Below, in pieces: positions 26,914-35,991 of a stretch of 64,000 nt of DNA; the stretch's first letter is position 1; the number at the start of each line of letters is the position of its first letter. Under the pieces are notes generated by a model. It was given only the letters and a program-made list of their open reading frames with translations. It was not told the DNA's origin and searched no databases. Origin of the DNA: Paenibacillus arenilitoris (GTDB lineage: Bacteria; Bacillota; Bacilli; Paenibacillales; Paenibacillaceae); the NCBI RefSeq assembly GCF_014705655.1, contig NZ_JACXIY010000001.1, positions 310,001-374,000 of the forward strand, written 5' to 3'. The position numbers and the translations under genes are program-made.

Positions 26914-29313
26914 ATGAGCGAGCAAGCGGCAATAACGGTTTACGCGCGGGAGCGGGGAGCGGAGCTCGGCGACCTGTTCGGCATTTTTTTCGAGGATTTG
27001 AACCATGCGGCGGACGGAGGGCTGTATGCGGAGCTGGTGCAGAACCGTTCCTTCGAATTCGATCCGATCGATCATCCCGATTACGACGCGCTCACGGCTT
27101 GGGAGAAAGTCGAGCGGGGCGGGGGCAAGGCAAGCTTGACGATCGGCGAGACCGATCCCGTCAATGCACGCAACCGGCATTACGCGGTCATTGAAATCGA
27201 GACGGAGGGCGGCGGCGTCGGCCTGATGAACCGAGGGTTTAATACCGGCATCCCGGTGAAGCAAGGCGAGTCGTACGCCTTCTCCGTCTATGCGAGGCGC
27301 GACGGGAGCGTAGGCGAGCCGGTCCGCGTCACGCTCGAGGGAGCGGACGGGCAGGTGTACGGACAAGCCGTCCTGCACGTGGGCTCAAGCGAATGGGCCA
27401 AATACGAGGCGGTCATAACGGCGGACGCGACGGATTACGGCGGACGTCTCGCGATCGTGACCAAAGGGAGCGGCAGGCTGTGCCTCGATCTGGTGTCCCT
27501 CTTCCCGGTGCGCACGTTCCGCGGGCGGTCGAACGGGCTGCGCGAGGACATCGCGTCCCTGATCGCGGATTTGAAGCCGAAGTTCATGCGGTTTCCCGGC
27601 GGCTGCCTGGTCCACGACGGATCGCTGGACGCCGACGACCGGGATTCGATGTACCGCTGGAAAAATACGATCGGCCCGCTCGAGGAGCGGCCGGCGAGGC
27701 GGAACAATTGGCGCTACAACCAGACGCTCGGTCTCGGCTATTACGAATATTTCCTGTTCTGCGAAGATATCGGGGCCAAGCCGATTCCGATTCTGCCCGC
27801 CGGCTACGATCCGCACCATAAACGGATCGTTCCGCTTGACGAGCTGCAGCCGTGGATCGACGACGCGCTCGATTTGATCGAATTCGCCCGCGGGGACGCC
27901 TCGACCGAATGGGGAGGCATTCGCGCGAAGCTGGGCCATCCCGAGCCGTTCGGCCTTGAATACATCGGCATCGGAAACGAGGAGGTCGGCGAGCCGTTCT
28001 TCGAGCGCTACGCTTATTTCCATCGCGCGATCAAGGCGAAATACCCCGACATCAAGGTTATCAATTCCAGCGGACCGTTCGCGGCGGGCGGGGAATACGA
28101 ACGCGGCTGGGCGTCGGCGAGGGAGAACGGCTCCGACCTCGTGGACGAACACTATTACCAGTCGCCGGAATGGTTTCTGGCGAATTACGACCGGTACGAC
28201 CGTTTCAAGGCCGATGAATCGAAGGTGTTCCTGGGCGAATACGCCTCGTGGGGCAACACGTATTACAACGCGCTCGCGGAAGCGGCTTTCATGACGGGAC
28301 TCGAGAAAAACGCGCACGCCGTCGGTCTCGCGTGCTACGCGCCGATGCTGTGCAACGTCGATTACATCAATTGGAAGCCCGACATGATCTGGTTTAACAA
28401 CCGCGAAGCGTTCGGAACGGCGAACTATTACGTGCAGCAGCTGTTCATGCATCACCAAGGCGACCATTTGCTGAAGATCGAAGCGAGCGGCCTTCGGAAG
28501 CCTGCCGCGAGGCCCCCCGCCCCGATTGCCGGCGCGCTGTCGCTCGGAACGGAGCTTGGAACCGTGCAGTACTGGGATATCCGTCTCGTTAACGACGATA
28601 CCGGGGAGACGCTTCATTTCGAAGGCTTGAACGAAACGTTGACGGATTCGCGCGAAGATCGGGAGCGGGGCTCGGCGAAGCGGTCGCTCGGGCTGGGCCG
28701 CACGGACTGGGAGCGCTACACGCTGCATCTAAAGGCTAAGAAGCACAGCGGTCCGAGAGGCTTCTACATCCACTTCGGCCAGAGCGACGAGCATAACCAT
28801 TTCACGTGGGAATTCGGCGGCTGGCAAAACCAGGATTCAGTGGTCGTCTCCAAAGTGTCCGGCCGAGGCTCGTGCCTGACCCAAAGCCTGCTGACGGTCG
28901 AGACGGGCACTGAGTACGAGCTGGCGCTCTCCGTTTCGGGAAGAAGCATCCGTACGTATGTCAATGGCGAATTGATCAACGAAACGGAGGACCGGCTGCC
29001 GGTCATCGAGCCGCTCTATTACACGGCCAGCGCCGACCGGTCGACGGGAGACGTCATCGTCAAGGTCGTCAACGTGCAGGACGAGAACGTATGCGCGGAC
29101 GTCGTCGTTGCAGGCTCGCCCGCCTCGCTAGCGGCAGCCGAGGTGTTCGAGCTGTCCGGCCACGGGCTGGACGAGGAGAACGATTTCGAATCGCCGAAGC
29201 GAATCGCGCCGAAGCGGAGGGAGCTTCGCATGTCGGATAATCGCATCGCATACGAGTTCCCGAAGCATTCGGTTACGATATTCAGGGTGAAGGAGACGGG
29301 AGCCGGGCGATAA
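26914..29313 (+). CDS. GH51-type alpha-L-arabinofuranosidase
   Basis: Retaining alpha-L-arabinofuranosidase family protein, 799 residues, longer than the ~500-residue intracellular enzymes. No signal peptide. Seen: IFFEDLNHAADGGLYAELVQNRSFE at the N-terminus, a carbohydrate-binding-like domain at about 55-200, a (beta/alpha)8 catalytic core with acid/base E356 in GIGNEEVG and nucleophile E442 in FLGEYASW, and a concanavalin-like insertion at about 540-690 before the final beta domain. Monocistronic, behind an AraC regulator and the structured repeat. It would trim arabinosyl residues released by the GH43 enzyme. Confidence 0.9.
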   Translation: MSEQAAITVYARERGAELGDLFGIFFEDLNHAADGGLYAELVQNRSFEFDPIDHPDYDALTAWEKVERGGGKASLTIGETDPVNARNRHYAVIEIETEGGGVGLMNRGFNTGIPVKQGESYAFSVYARRDGSVGEPVRVTLEGADGQVYGQAVLHVGSSEWAKYEAVITADATDYGGRLAIVTKGSGRLCLDLVSLFPVRTFRGRSNGLREDIASLIADLKPKFMRFPGGCLVHDGSLDADDRDSMYRWKNTIGPLEERPARRNNWRYNQTLGLGYYEYFLFCEDIGAKPIPILPAGYDPHHKRIVPLDELQPWIDDALDLIEFARGDASTEWGGIRAKLGHPEPFGLEYIGIGNEEVGEPFFERYAYFHRAIKAKYPDIKVINSSGPFAAGGEYERGWASARENGSDLVDEHYYQSPEWFLANYDRYDRFKADESKVFLGEYASWGNTYYNALAEAAFMTGLEKNAHAVGLACYAPMLCNVDYINWKPDMIWFNNREAFGTANYYVQQLFMHHQGDHLLKIEASGLRKPAARPPAPIAGALSLGTELGTVQYWDIRLVNDDTGETLHFEGLNETLTDSREDRERGSAKRSLGLGRTDWERYTLHLKAKKHSGPRGFYIHFGQSDEHNHFTWEFGGWQNQDSVVVSKVSGRGSCLTQSLLTVETGTEYELALSVSGRSIRTYVNGELINETEDRLPVIEPLYYTASADRSTGDVIVKVVNVQDENVCADVVVAGSPASLAAAEVFELSGHGLDEENDFESPKRIAPKRRELRMSDNRIAYEFPKHSVTIFRVKETGAGR

Positions 29314-29390
29314 AACGCAAGGTCAGCAATCGTGCCGTTTTTTCAACGATCATGGGCTGTACTTAGCGAAGGTAAGGTTCCTAATCGGGG

Positions 29391-29575
29391 TTTAATTTCT
29401 AAAACTGAAATTATCGGATTAAGAAAGAAGCAATAAGGCGATTTAGTTTCAAATATTGAAACAAAAGTAGTTTGTATCGATTGGATATGCACTTTTCATA
29501 CCGATTAATTTCAATATTAGATATTAATTGGCGAGCGTAGGTGGAATAGGTTAATTTAGTTTCATATTTTTAAAC
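29391..29575. repeat. Palindrome array A (four palindromes, 51-62-51 bp)
   Basis: Four imperfect palindromes of the form TTTAGTTTCA-N5-TGAAACTAAA centred at 29403, 29454, 29516 and 29567. The third and fourth are the most degenerate. No open frame is supported here; the area is AT-rich compared with neighbouring genes. The rest of 29314-29994 holds a terminator-like hairpin at 29723 and an AT-rich leader before the transporter gene. Confidence 0.8.
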
Positions 29576-29722
29576 AAGTATCGCCTTCTTATTCCTAAAC
29601 GGCGTCGAAGGAGGGTGGGCGGCTTGATTTGAAAATGGATAGCAGCGTGAGCGGAATGATCAAAAGTGCGGCAGGTGGGTTTAAAAGCTAGGCGGTGTCA
29701 TCATATATAACATATTCTTTGG

Positions 29723-29752
29723 AGCGTTCCCGAAATTGGGGACGCTTTTTTT
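29723..29752 (+). terminator. Rho-independent terminator in intergenic region
   Basis: AGCGTTCCC pairs with GGGGACGCT around GAAATT, followed by seven T. No coding gene lies between the GH51 gene and this hairpin except array A, so either it ends a long 3' UTR or a non-coding transcript. Confidence 0.8.
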
Positions 29753-29833
29753 GTATTCCGACGAGGAGGTTGACGATTTTCGCGTAAATCTAACTAACGT
29801 GAACGGATTAAAATCGAAGTTTGTTCGATTTTA

Positions 29834-29850
29834 TGTCAATTTAAATGACA
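29834..29850. promoter_or_regulatory. Palindromic operator candidate upstream of NarK-type gene
   Basis: TGTCA-N7-TGACA, an inverted repeat about 145 bp upstream of the transporter start in an AT-rich leader. It resembles Crp/Fnr-family sites in layout but not in exact sequence, so the cognate protein is unknown. Confidence 0.4.
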
Positions 29851-29994
29851 AATTATCATTGTTATTGTCGGGGAAATGCGGTAAATTATTTAATGTCGAC
29901 ATTGTTGTTAGTATATATTACACAAAATTGATAGATAACCTTTGGGCAATGCGAACAAAATTTCCATTCCAATCGTTTTAAGGAGACAAGACCG

Positions 29995-31188
29995 ATGGCA
30001 GCGAATCATACAAAAGCGCTTATTTATTCAACGGTTGCGATGACCGCATCCTTCATGATCTGGTCGGTGTTTCCTCCGATTGCCGGGCAATTGCAAGAAA
30101 TGTTCGGCCTGAGCACGCTTGAGAAAAGCGTGCTGGTCGCAACTCCCGTGCTGCTCGGATCGGTCATGCGGATTCCGATGGGCATTCTCACCGACCGCTA
30201 TGGCGGCAGGAAGGTGTTCACGCTGACGATGCTGTTCCTGATCCTGCCGATGGTTGCCGCCGGCTTCGCGGATTCGTACGCATGGATGCTCGCTTGCGCC
30301 TTCTTCATCGGGATGGCCGGCACCACCTTTGCGATCTCGCTCACGTTCGTATCCCGCTGGTATCCGCCGCAAAGCCAGGGATTCATCCTCGGCATCGCGG
30401 GGCTCGGCAATTTGGGCGGAGCGGCCGCGAATTTCATCGTTCCGTCCCTTTCGGCGGCTTACGGGGTTGAATGGGTGTTTTTCGGCTTGGCGATTGGCAT
30501 TGCGGCGATGGCGATCGTGTTTTACGCCTTCACGAAAGAGCTGCCGAAGCCGGCCGAGCCCAAAACGTTGAAGCAGTCTTTGTCCGTGCTGAAGGATAAG
30601 GCAACCTGGCATTTGTCGATCTTTTATTTTCTGACCTTCGGCGGCTTTGTCGCCTTCAGCGTCTATTTGCCGACGCTCCTGAAAGACCTTTTCCAGCTTG
30701 ACGCCTTCGACGCGGGCCTGCGGACGGCTGGGTTCGTGCTGGCCGCCACGCTCATTCGGCCTGCGGGCGGCTACTTGGCGGACCGGTACGGCAGCAAAAA
30801 AATATTGACGCTCGTGTTTGTCGGGATACTGGCTGCGGCGCTCGTGTTGTCCATTACGCTTGAGCAATTTGCCGCGTTCACGTTTTTATGCCTGTTTATT
30901 TCCTTGCTGCTCGGACTCGGGAATGGCGCCGTGTTCAAAATGGTGCCGGAAGTGTCTGCGGGCAATACGGGAGCGGTAACGGGTATCGTCGGCGCGGCGG
31001 GCGGCATCGGCGGATTTTTTCCCCCGATCGTGCTCGGCATCGTCAAAGACGCGACGGGGCAGTACAATTTGGGCTTCGTCTTCATGGTCGTCTTCGCCGC
31101 GGCCTGCCTGATCCTCAACTACGCCGCCCTGCGCCCTGCGCGGCCGGACCATCCGCAATCGGGCAAGTCGCACGGCATGGCGTCGTGA
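29995..31188 (+). CDS. NarK-type nitrate/nitrite transporter (MFS)
   Basis: Major facilitator protein, 397 residues, about 12 membrane segments. Seen: the two nitrate-signature stretches of the NNP family, GIAGLGNLGG (133-142) and TGIVGAAGGIGGFFPP (about 328-343), and the two substrate-coordinating arginines expected in helices 2 and 8 (R59 in MRIPMG, R255 in IRPAGG). The MFS motif DRYGGRK lies after helix 2. RBS AAGGAG, 9 bases from the ATG. No nitrate or nitrite reductase gene is nearby, so it may serve assimilation with enzymes encoded elsewhere. A terminator follows at 31340. Confidence 0.88.
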   Translation: MAANHTKALIYSTVAMTASFMIWSVFPPIAGQLQEMFGLSTLEKSVLVATPVLLGSVMRIPMGILTDRYGGRKVFTLTMLFLILPMVAAGFADSYAWMLACAFFIGMAGTTFAISLTFVSRWYPPQSQGFILGIAGLGNLGGAAANFIVPSLSAAYGVEWVFFGLAIGIAAMAIVFYAFTKELPKPAEPKTLKQSLSVLKDKATWHLSIFYFLTFGGFVAFSVYLPTLLKDLFQLDAFDAGLRTAGFVLAATLIRPAGGYLADRYGSKKILTLVFVGILAAALVLSITLEQFAAFTFLCLFISLLLGLGNGAVFKMVPEVSAGNTGAVTGIVGAAGGIGGFFPPIVLGIVKDATGQYNLGFVFMVVFAAACLILNYAALRPARPDHPQSGKSHGMAS

Positions 31189-31339
31189 ACGAGCCTGAAC
31201 ACGGAGCGGTCCAGTCTGTGGGATGATGTCGTTCGCAAGCGTTCCGCCGTCATGGTGTGACGATTATTTTTTGTTGAATTGCGGATGGCGAGGCGCGCAT
31301 TGCGAGGCCCATCGATGAGATGGCTTAGCGAGCCTATAA

Positions 31340-31386
31340 AATCGGCCGGTTTTCCGCATGCGGAACGCCGGCCGATTTTTTTGGCA
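31340..31386 (+). terminator. Terminator after NarK-type gene
   Basis: AATCGGCCGG pairs with CCGGCCGATT with a small GCATGC inner stem, followed by T7. It lies about 150 bp after the stop codon. Confidence 0.88.
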
Positions 31387-31476
31387 TAGTCACGGGCGGC
31401 GAAATGGGGCTATAATGAAACGAGAAGTCTAATACAGATGAGGTTAAGACCGTCACGGATTTGAGGAGCTTAAGCA

Positions 31477-32814
31477 ATGAGCCTGCCATTACCCCGGCCG
31501 GAGCGGCAAGCGGTGAGCATGAAGAAGCTTTGGTCTTTTTTTCTGCCGCTTGGCGTTTCGGCGAGCTTGGTCACGATATCGCACGTTATCATTAATAGCA
31601 CGTTAAGCCGCAGCGCCGATCCCGAAAAAATTATTTCCAGCTACGCGGTTGCCATGAGTCTGCTGGCGATAACCGAACGGCCGGCCGTTCTGCTCCGGCA
31701 GACCTGCTCCACGCTCGTAAGGGACAAGCGATCGTTCCGATCGACGCTGACCGTGGCGCAGCTCGTATTCGCCAGCATCATGCTGATGGGGCTTGTCATC
31801 AGCTATACGCCGCTCGGCACGTTTATTTTTCAAGGCGTGTTCGGCGTCGGGGAGGACAACGTCGGCGACGTCCTCCTCGTCTACCGGGTGCTCATGTTCG
31901 TCAGCTTGTTTTCCGGCATCCGCTGCTTTTACCAAGGCATCATCATTTATAATCTGCGGACGAAATGGTTGACGATCGGTATGGCGATCCGGCTGGCCGG
32001 CATGTATGCGCTGTCGCTTTATTTTATCCATACCGGAGTTACGAGCGGCGTCGTCGGCGCGATTATTTTCTTGTTCGGCATGATGATCGAAGCCGCGGTC
32101 AGCTTCTCGGAGGGGCGCGTGCTGGCCCGGCAGCTGCCGGACAAGCTGGAGGACCACGCGGTGGAGAACAAACGGCATGTGTTCTCCTTCTACCGGCCGC
32201 TGCTTCTTTCCTCATTCATTTCGTTATGGATCGGGCCGGCCATCAACGCGATGCTGGGCAAGACGTGGGACGCGTATTTGTCCATCTCGTCCTTCGCGAT
32301 CGCCTCCAGCCTCGTCCTGCTGCTCAGCAGCTTTTTCAGTTATTTTCATCAGATCGTCATCAATTTCTACCGGATCGATCCGGCCGCCGTCCGCAAGTTC
32401 ACATTAATGCTCGGCTTTGTCCCCGTGCTGCTGATGGGGATCATCGCCTTCACGCCCGTAGGCGATCTGCTGCTCGAGCATGTCATCGGCGTGCACGGAC
32501 GGCTGCGGGCGGAGAGCATTCGGGTGCTGCAGGGCTTCGTGCTGTTCGCGTTCGTTATGCCTTGGCTTGACGTCATGAACGGGCTCGTGTTCGTGCGCGG
32601 GCAGACGAAGCTCATCATCGGCTCGCAAATCGCGAATTTCAGCTTGACCTTCGTTACGCTTCTGGTACTCGTTGCGCTCGCTCCCCAGTGGAACGGGACG
32701 ATCGGGGCATGGGCGCAGTCGATCGGCATGGCGGCGGAGCTGCTCTTCGTCGTATTGGCGCTCCGGTTCGTCAAGCCGGCCGACCCGGTGCCTTCCCGGC
32801 AGGTACGGCAATGA
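31477..32814 (+). CDS. MATE-like multi-pass membrane protein (MOP superfamily)
   Basis: Polytopic membrane protein, 445 residues, about 12 membrane segments in two halves, resembling MatE/MOP-superfamily exporters and lipid flippases. Seen: LGVSASLVTISHVIINSTLSR in helix 1, a charged loop KLEDHAVENKRHVFSFYRPLLLSS between the halves, and a second half with WIGPAINAMLG. No diagnostic substrate motif is visible; it could be a drug exporter, an oligosaccharide-lipid flippase or an Ank-type transporter. ATG 31477 has GAGGAG upstream; ATG 31519 is an alternative. A TATAAT hexamer at 31411 may be its -10 box, without a convincing -35. Monocistronic, with a terminator at 32904. Confidence 0.7.
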   Translation: MSLPLPRPERQAVSMKKLWSFFLPLGVSASLVTISHVIINSTLSRSADPEKIISSYAVAMSLLAITERPAVLLRQTCSTLVRDKRSFRSTLTVAQLVFASIMLMGLVISYTPLGTFIFQGVFGVGEDNVGDVLLVYRVLMFVSLFSGIRCFYQGIIIYNLRTKWLTIGMAIRLAGMYALSLYFIHTGVTSGVVGAIIFLFGMMIEAAVSFSEGRVLARQLPDKLEDHAVENKRHVFSFYRPLLLSSFISLWIGPAINAMLGKTWDAYLSISSFAIASSLVLLLSSFFSYFHQIVINFYRIDPAAVRKFTLMLGFVPVLLMGIIAFTPVGDLLLEHVIGVHGRLRAESIRVLQGFVLFAFVMPWLDVMNGLVFVRGQTKLIIGSQIANFSLTFVTLLVLVALAPQWNGTIGAWAQSIGMAAELLFVVLALRFVKPADPVPSRQVRQ

Positions 32815-32903
32815 CGAACGGGCTGCGCGCGCCGGCGCGGCTGTGCGAACGGCGCGGACGATACCAAGCAAGCTTTGAAGCGCAGATGGATTGGACGAAA
32901 CGG

Positions 32904-32929
32904 CCGCTCTCTTTAGAGAGCGGTTTTTT
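32904..32929 (+). terminator. Terminator after MATE-like gene
   Basis: CCGCTCTC pairs with GAGAGCGG around TTTA, followed by six T. The second copy of the structured repeat begins three bases later. Confidence 0.9.
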
Positions 32930-32931
32930 CG

Positions 32932-33030
32932 AATATAAGAATTTATAAGTTTTGCACTTATAAAATCGCTTATATTTCATCGTGAAACGAGCTTATGCCG
33001 CCAAAGGACGGCGTCAGCCGTTTACACTTG
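32932..33030. repeat. Structured intergenic repeat, copy 2 (uninterrupted)
   Basis: 99 bp from AATATAAG to TTTACACTTG, matching 26619-26762 without the 45-bp insertion. It folds into several consecutive small stems. As in copy 1 it follows a terminator T-tract. 33031-33125 holds no supported gene; a 19-codon minus-strand frame at 33050-33109 was considered and set aside. Confidence 0.9.
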
Positions 33031-33125
33031 TCTGCACGGCTGCGGACGGCTATTCCGGGCGCTTCAGCTTGAACAGCGAATTCACCTCCGGCGCAGTCGG
33101 GGCGATCATTAGATCGTTCGAACGC

Positions 33126-33307
33126 TAACGGACTCGATTGCCGTTATTTGTCCAATCGTTGGATTTTGAAAAGGTAACGGACCCGAGAGGTCTTAATCCT
33201 CCTAAATGGGGACCGTAAGAAGAAATTTTGCGCCGATAGCGTCACCTCTGTCCGTTAATAATGAAAAAGCGGCCGGTTCATTAAAATAAGAGCCGCTTGG
33301 TCCATTA
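33126..33307. repeat. Palindrome array D (degenerate, about 49-62-50 bp)
   Basis: Repeats of TAACGG-N9-CCGTTA. The first copy (33126-33146) is perfect. The later ones, centred near 33185, 33247 and 33297, keep one good half each (TAACGG at 33175, CCGTTA at 33252, CCATTA at 33302). Between copies 3 and 4 TAATGAA pairs with TTCATTA. This is the weakest of the arrays. Confidence 0.55.
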
Positions 33308-33390
33308 GAAGGAGGCAGTTGTCACAGTAGCCGCACAAAACCGCAATATGGTATTCTGAAGCTAACTTAATCGGAAGAGGGAGAAATGAG

Positions 33391-35091
33391 ATGGCTTCGA
33401 ACAGGGAGTCCCGGAATGAGCGGCAAGGGCATTCGGACAGGCCGGCGCCGAAGGCAGGCGCGGGGGAAAGAGCGGCATCGGCAAGTCATGGCATCTTAAT
33501 GGCGCAGGCGGTCTCCGCTCCGCATACGCTCGGATCGGACTCGATTATGCAGCTGCAGAGGGGCGCGGGCAACCGGGCTCTGGGGCAGTTAATTAACGGG
33601 CCCGCGGAGCGGCAGCCGATTCAGAAGAAGAACGAGACCGGCATGCCGGATCGGTTGAAGTCAGGCATCGAGTCGCTCTCGGGCTTGTCGCTGGACGACG
33701 TCAAGGTCCACTACGGCTCGGACAAGCCCGCCAAGGTGCAAGCGTCGGCCTACGCGCAGGGCACCGATATTTACGTCGGCAGCGGGCAGGAAAAGCATTT
33801 GCCCCATGAAGCATGGCATGTCGTCCAGCAGAAGCAGGGGCGGGTACAGCCTACGGGACAGCTGAACAGCTTGCCCGTGAACGACGATCCCGGCTTGGAG
33901 AGCGAAGCGGACCGCATGGGAAGCCGGGCGCTGCAAACGCCTGCGAGCGATGGCGGACAAACGGGCGGCTCGGGGACTGCGGCTGGCTCCGTTCAGAGGA
34001 GCGCCGCCCCCATTCAAGCGATGCTCGTCAACCGGGGCGGCACGATCGAGTGGGAAGATGACCCGTACGAGCTGAAGGACGGCGAAACGGAATATATTCC
34101 GAGCGCCTTCCAGCTGGCGCCGGCGGTCGTATTCGACAGCGGCAGCCAGGTTGCGTCGTTCGACGGCAGCGGGACGCAGCAAATTAACAAACGAAAGGCC
34201 GATCCCCCGACGCATAAGGAACTCCAGGAAACGAGGAGGGAGCAGGGGAGGGAACAACGGCGCCGAATAAAAAAAGATTTGTCAAAGCTGGGCAGCTACA
34301 CGACGGAGCTTGAGTCGACGGCGGAGGAGCTGGAGGAGCTGGCCGGCGACGCGCTGCCGAAGGATCACAAGAAAAAAGTGCGCAAAGCCTACAAGAAGGG
34401 GACGGTCAAGGGCGCCGATTTCCGCGGATTTTCCAAGAAGCAGGACGAATTTACCCAGTCCCAAGGCTCGACCGCATTTATCGGCGGATACAGAGAGCCG
34501 GGAGGCGATACGCCGCCGCATTACAGCCAGCAATTGAACGATTACGGCGAGCAGATGCTGCGCACGATGAGCGCTTACCGCGGGCCGACCAGCGCGATCG
34601 TGGCGCCGATCGACGACAACGGCAGCACGACAGGCCAGCAGCATCCGACAAGCAAGGACCAGCCGAAGCTGCCGGGCGGCGGATCCGGCCACTCCTACGC
34701 CGATCGCGGCAGGCTGGACAGCCAGAACGAGGCTTACGAGGAGCTGTCTCAAGTTCAAGGCTTGCCGCCCAACTTTCTCTTCTACGGTTCCATGCTGGCG
34801 AGCGGGGTGTCCACGCTGAGCACGATGTCCGCGCCTCTCGCGGCGAGCAACGTCCCGGATTTTAACAGCGGAGGCCATGAGCAGCAGCGGCAGGACCGCG
34901 AGGCGATCAAGGAGCAGACGAACGTCCTGGCGACGAGGCTGGGCCTCGAGACGGCAAGCGGCGAACAGGATTACGACGCGCCCTGGACGGCGCGCGATAC
35001 CCCGACTTCTCCGAGGCGCATGGACGAGGAGGAGACGGCGGCGGCCAAGAAAAAGAAAACGAAAAAGAAGAAAAATCAAACTTCGTCTTAA
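33391..35091 (+). CDS. DUF4157 (eCIS-core) domain protein with unknown C-terminal region
   Basis: Hydrophilic protein, 566 residues, without signal peptide. Seen: the short motif LQRGAGNRALGQLI (55-68), then a DUF4157 domain (about 85-150) with the HExxH-type motif HEAWH (H139, E140, H143) in LPHEAWHVVQQKQGRV and the downstream ESEADRMG segment. These are hallmarks of proteins linked to extracellular contractile injection systems and related toxins. Residues 230-545 are low in recognizable motifs, rich in Gln, Glu, Lys and Gly, with a helical stretch at 280-340. The C-terminus is a lysine cluster (KKKKTKKKK). No contractile apparatus gene is in the window. Function of the C-terminal part is unknown. 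Confidence 0.8.
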   Translation: MASNRESRNERQGHSDRPAPKAGAGERAASASHGILMAQAVSAPHTLGSDSIMQLQRGAGNRALGQLINGPAERQPIQKKNETGMPDRLKSGIESLSGLSLDDVKVHYGSDKPAKVQASAYAQGTDIYVGSGQEKHLPHEAWHVVQQKQGRVQPTGQLNSLPVNDDPGLESEADRMGSRALQTPASDGGQTGGSGTAAGSVQRSAAPIQAMLVNRGGTIEWEDDPYELKDGETEYIPSAFQLAPAVVFDSGSQVASFDGSGTQQINKRKADPPTHKELQETRREQGREQRRRIKKDLSKLGSYTTELESTAEELEELAGDALPKDHKKKVRKAYKKGTVKGADFRGFSKKQDEFTQSQGSTAFIGGYREPGGDTPPHYSQQLNDYGEQMLRTMSAYRGPTSAIVAPIDDNGSTTGQQHPTSKDQPKLPGGGSGHSYADRGRLDSQNEAYEELSQVQGLPPNFLFYGSMLASGVSTLSTMSAPLAASNVPDFNSGGHEQQRQDREAIKEQTNVLATRLGLETASGEQDYDAPWTARDTPTSPRRMDEEETAAAKKKKTKKKKNQTSS

Positions 35092-35098
35092 TCGGAGG

Positions 35099-35126
35099 GC
35101 CGCGCGGCGATGAATGCGCGGCTTTC
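35099..35126 (+). terminator. Hairpin terminator after DUF4157 gene
   Basis: GCCGCGC pairs with GCGCGGC followed by TTT. The T-tract is short, so termination may be partial and the IclR gene 25 bp away may receive read-through. Confidence 0.6.
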
Positions 35127-35151
35127 TCGATAAGCAACGGGAGGGACAGAG

Positions 35152-35928
35152 ATGACGGGTGTCATTTCGAAAGCGATCGTCATACTGGATTTTCTTCTGC
35201 CGCAAGGGATCGAGAAGGAGGCGAGCGTCACCGAAATCAGCAAGGAATTGGATATGCCGGTCCAGAGCGTTCACCGTATTTTGTCCTCCTTAATGGAGCA
35301 TGGCTTCGTTGCCCAGGACGCAAAGACCAGAAAATACAAGCTCGGACTATCGATCATGAAATACGGGTTTCTCATGTGGGACAGCCTGATGCTTAGGTCG
35401 ATAGCCCGGCCTTTCATGCATGAGCTCGGCGAACGTACGAAGGAAACCGTTTATTTGGCCGCTCGCGAGAACGACGAAGGGGTGTACGTCGATTGCGTCG
35501 ATTCGCCGCAAATTCTTAAAATATCGGAGCCGATCGGCCTGAAGCTTCCGCTCTACATCGGCGCATCGAATCGGGCGATTATGGCCCATCTGCCGCAGAA
35601 GACGCGCGATGCCATTCTGAAGGACGTGAGGTGGGACGCGATCCCGTCCCTAAAGCCGATGACCCGGGCGTTCGTCGAGGAAGATATGGCCGCAATCCGG
35701 GAGAGAGGCTATGCCGTTTCGGTCGAGGAGGCGACGGAAGGGACGATCGGCATCGGCGTTCCGATTTTTTCCTACGAGAACATCGTGATCGGATCGCTCA
35801 ACGTTGCGGGGCCGACCGCCAGATTCGGCGAGGAGCAAATCGCCCGGCACAGCCTTCTCGCAGTGAAGTACGCCAAAAAGATATCGAGCGAGCTTGGCTT
35901 TCGAGGCCGCCGCGATCGGATGCCGTAG
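35152..35928 (+). CDS. IclR-family transcriptional regulator
   Basis: DNA-binding regulator, 258 residues. Seen: N-terminal winged helix-turn-helix (about 1-70, VTEISKELDMPVQSVHRILSSLMEHGFV) and the C-terminal IclR effector domain (about 85-250, with VYLAARENDEGVYVDCVDS and EATEGTIGIGVPIFSYENIVIGSLNVAGP). Start ATG 35152 behind GGGAGGG. The gene it controls is not evident. The intergenic region just downstream (35945-35995) holds two related inverted repeats overlapping a promoter, which are plausible binding sites. IclR regulators often control degradation of small carboxylates or sugar acids. Confidence 0.92.
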   Translation: MTGVISKAIVILDFLLPQGIEKEASVTEISKELDMPVQSVHRILSSLMEHGFVAQDAKTRKYKLGLSIMKYGFLMWDSLMLRSIARPFMHELGERTKETVYLAARENDEGVYVDCVDSPQILKISEPIGLKLPLYIGASNRAIMAHLPQKTRDAILKDVRWDAIPSLKPMTRAFVEEDMAAIRERGYAVSVEEATEGTIGIGVPIFSYENIVIGSLNVAGPTARFGEEQIARHSLLAVKYAKKISSELGFRGRRDRMP

Positions 35929-35944
35929 TTTTTTTTGCCGGTGT

Positions 35945-35961
35945 TTCCCGATATTCGGGAA
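35945..35961. promoter_or_regulatory. Inverted-repeat operator candidate 1
   Basis: TTCCCGA-TAT-TCGGGAA, a 7-3-7 perfect inverted repeat, 66 bp upstream of the amidotransferase start. A related, less perfect site (TCCGGAATATCGGGA) follows at 35976-35990, directly before TATAAT (35992-35997). Confidence 0.6.
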
Positions 35962-35991
35962 AACGATCTTCATTATCCGGAATATCGGGAT

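Noticed and set aside
29391..29575. CRISPR array as explanation of the regularly spaced palindromes
   Set aside because: The repeats are short, imperfect and few, spacing alternates between about 51 and 61 bp, and no cas gene is present.
29736..29981. 81-codon plus-strand open frame before the NarK-type gene
   Set aside because: It begins inside an intrinsic terminator, has no ribosome binding site, and lies in an AT-rich leader with a likely operator.
33050..33109. 19-codon minus-strand frame starting with ATG
   Set aside because: Too short, without ribosome binding site; perhaps the tail of a lost gene, but nothing confirms it.
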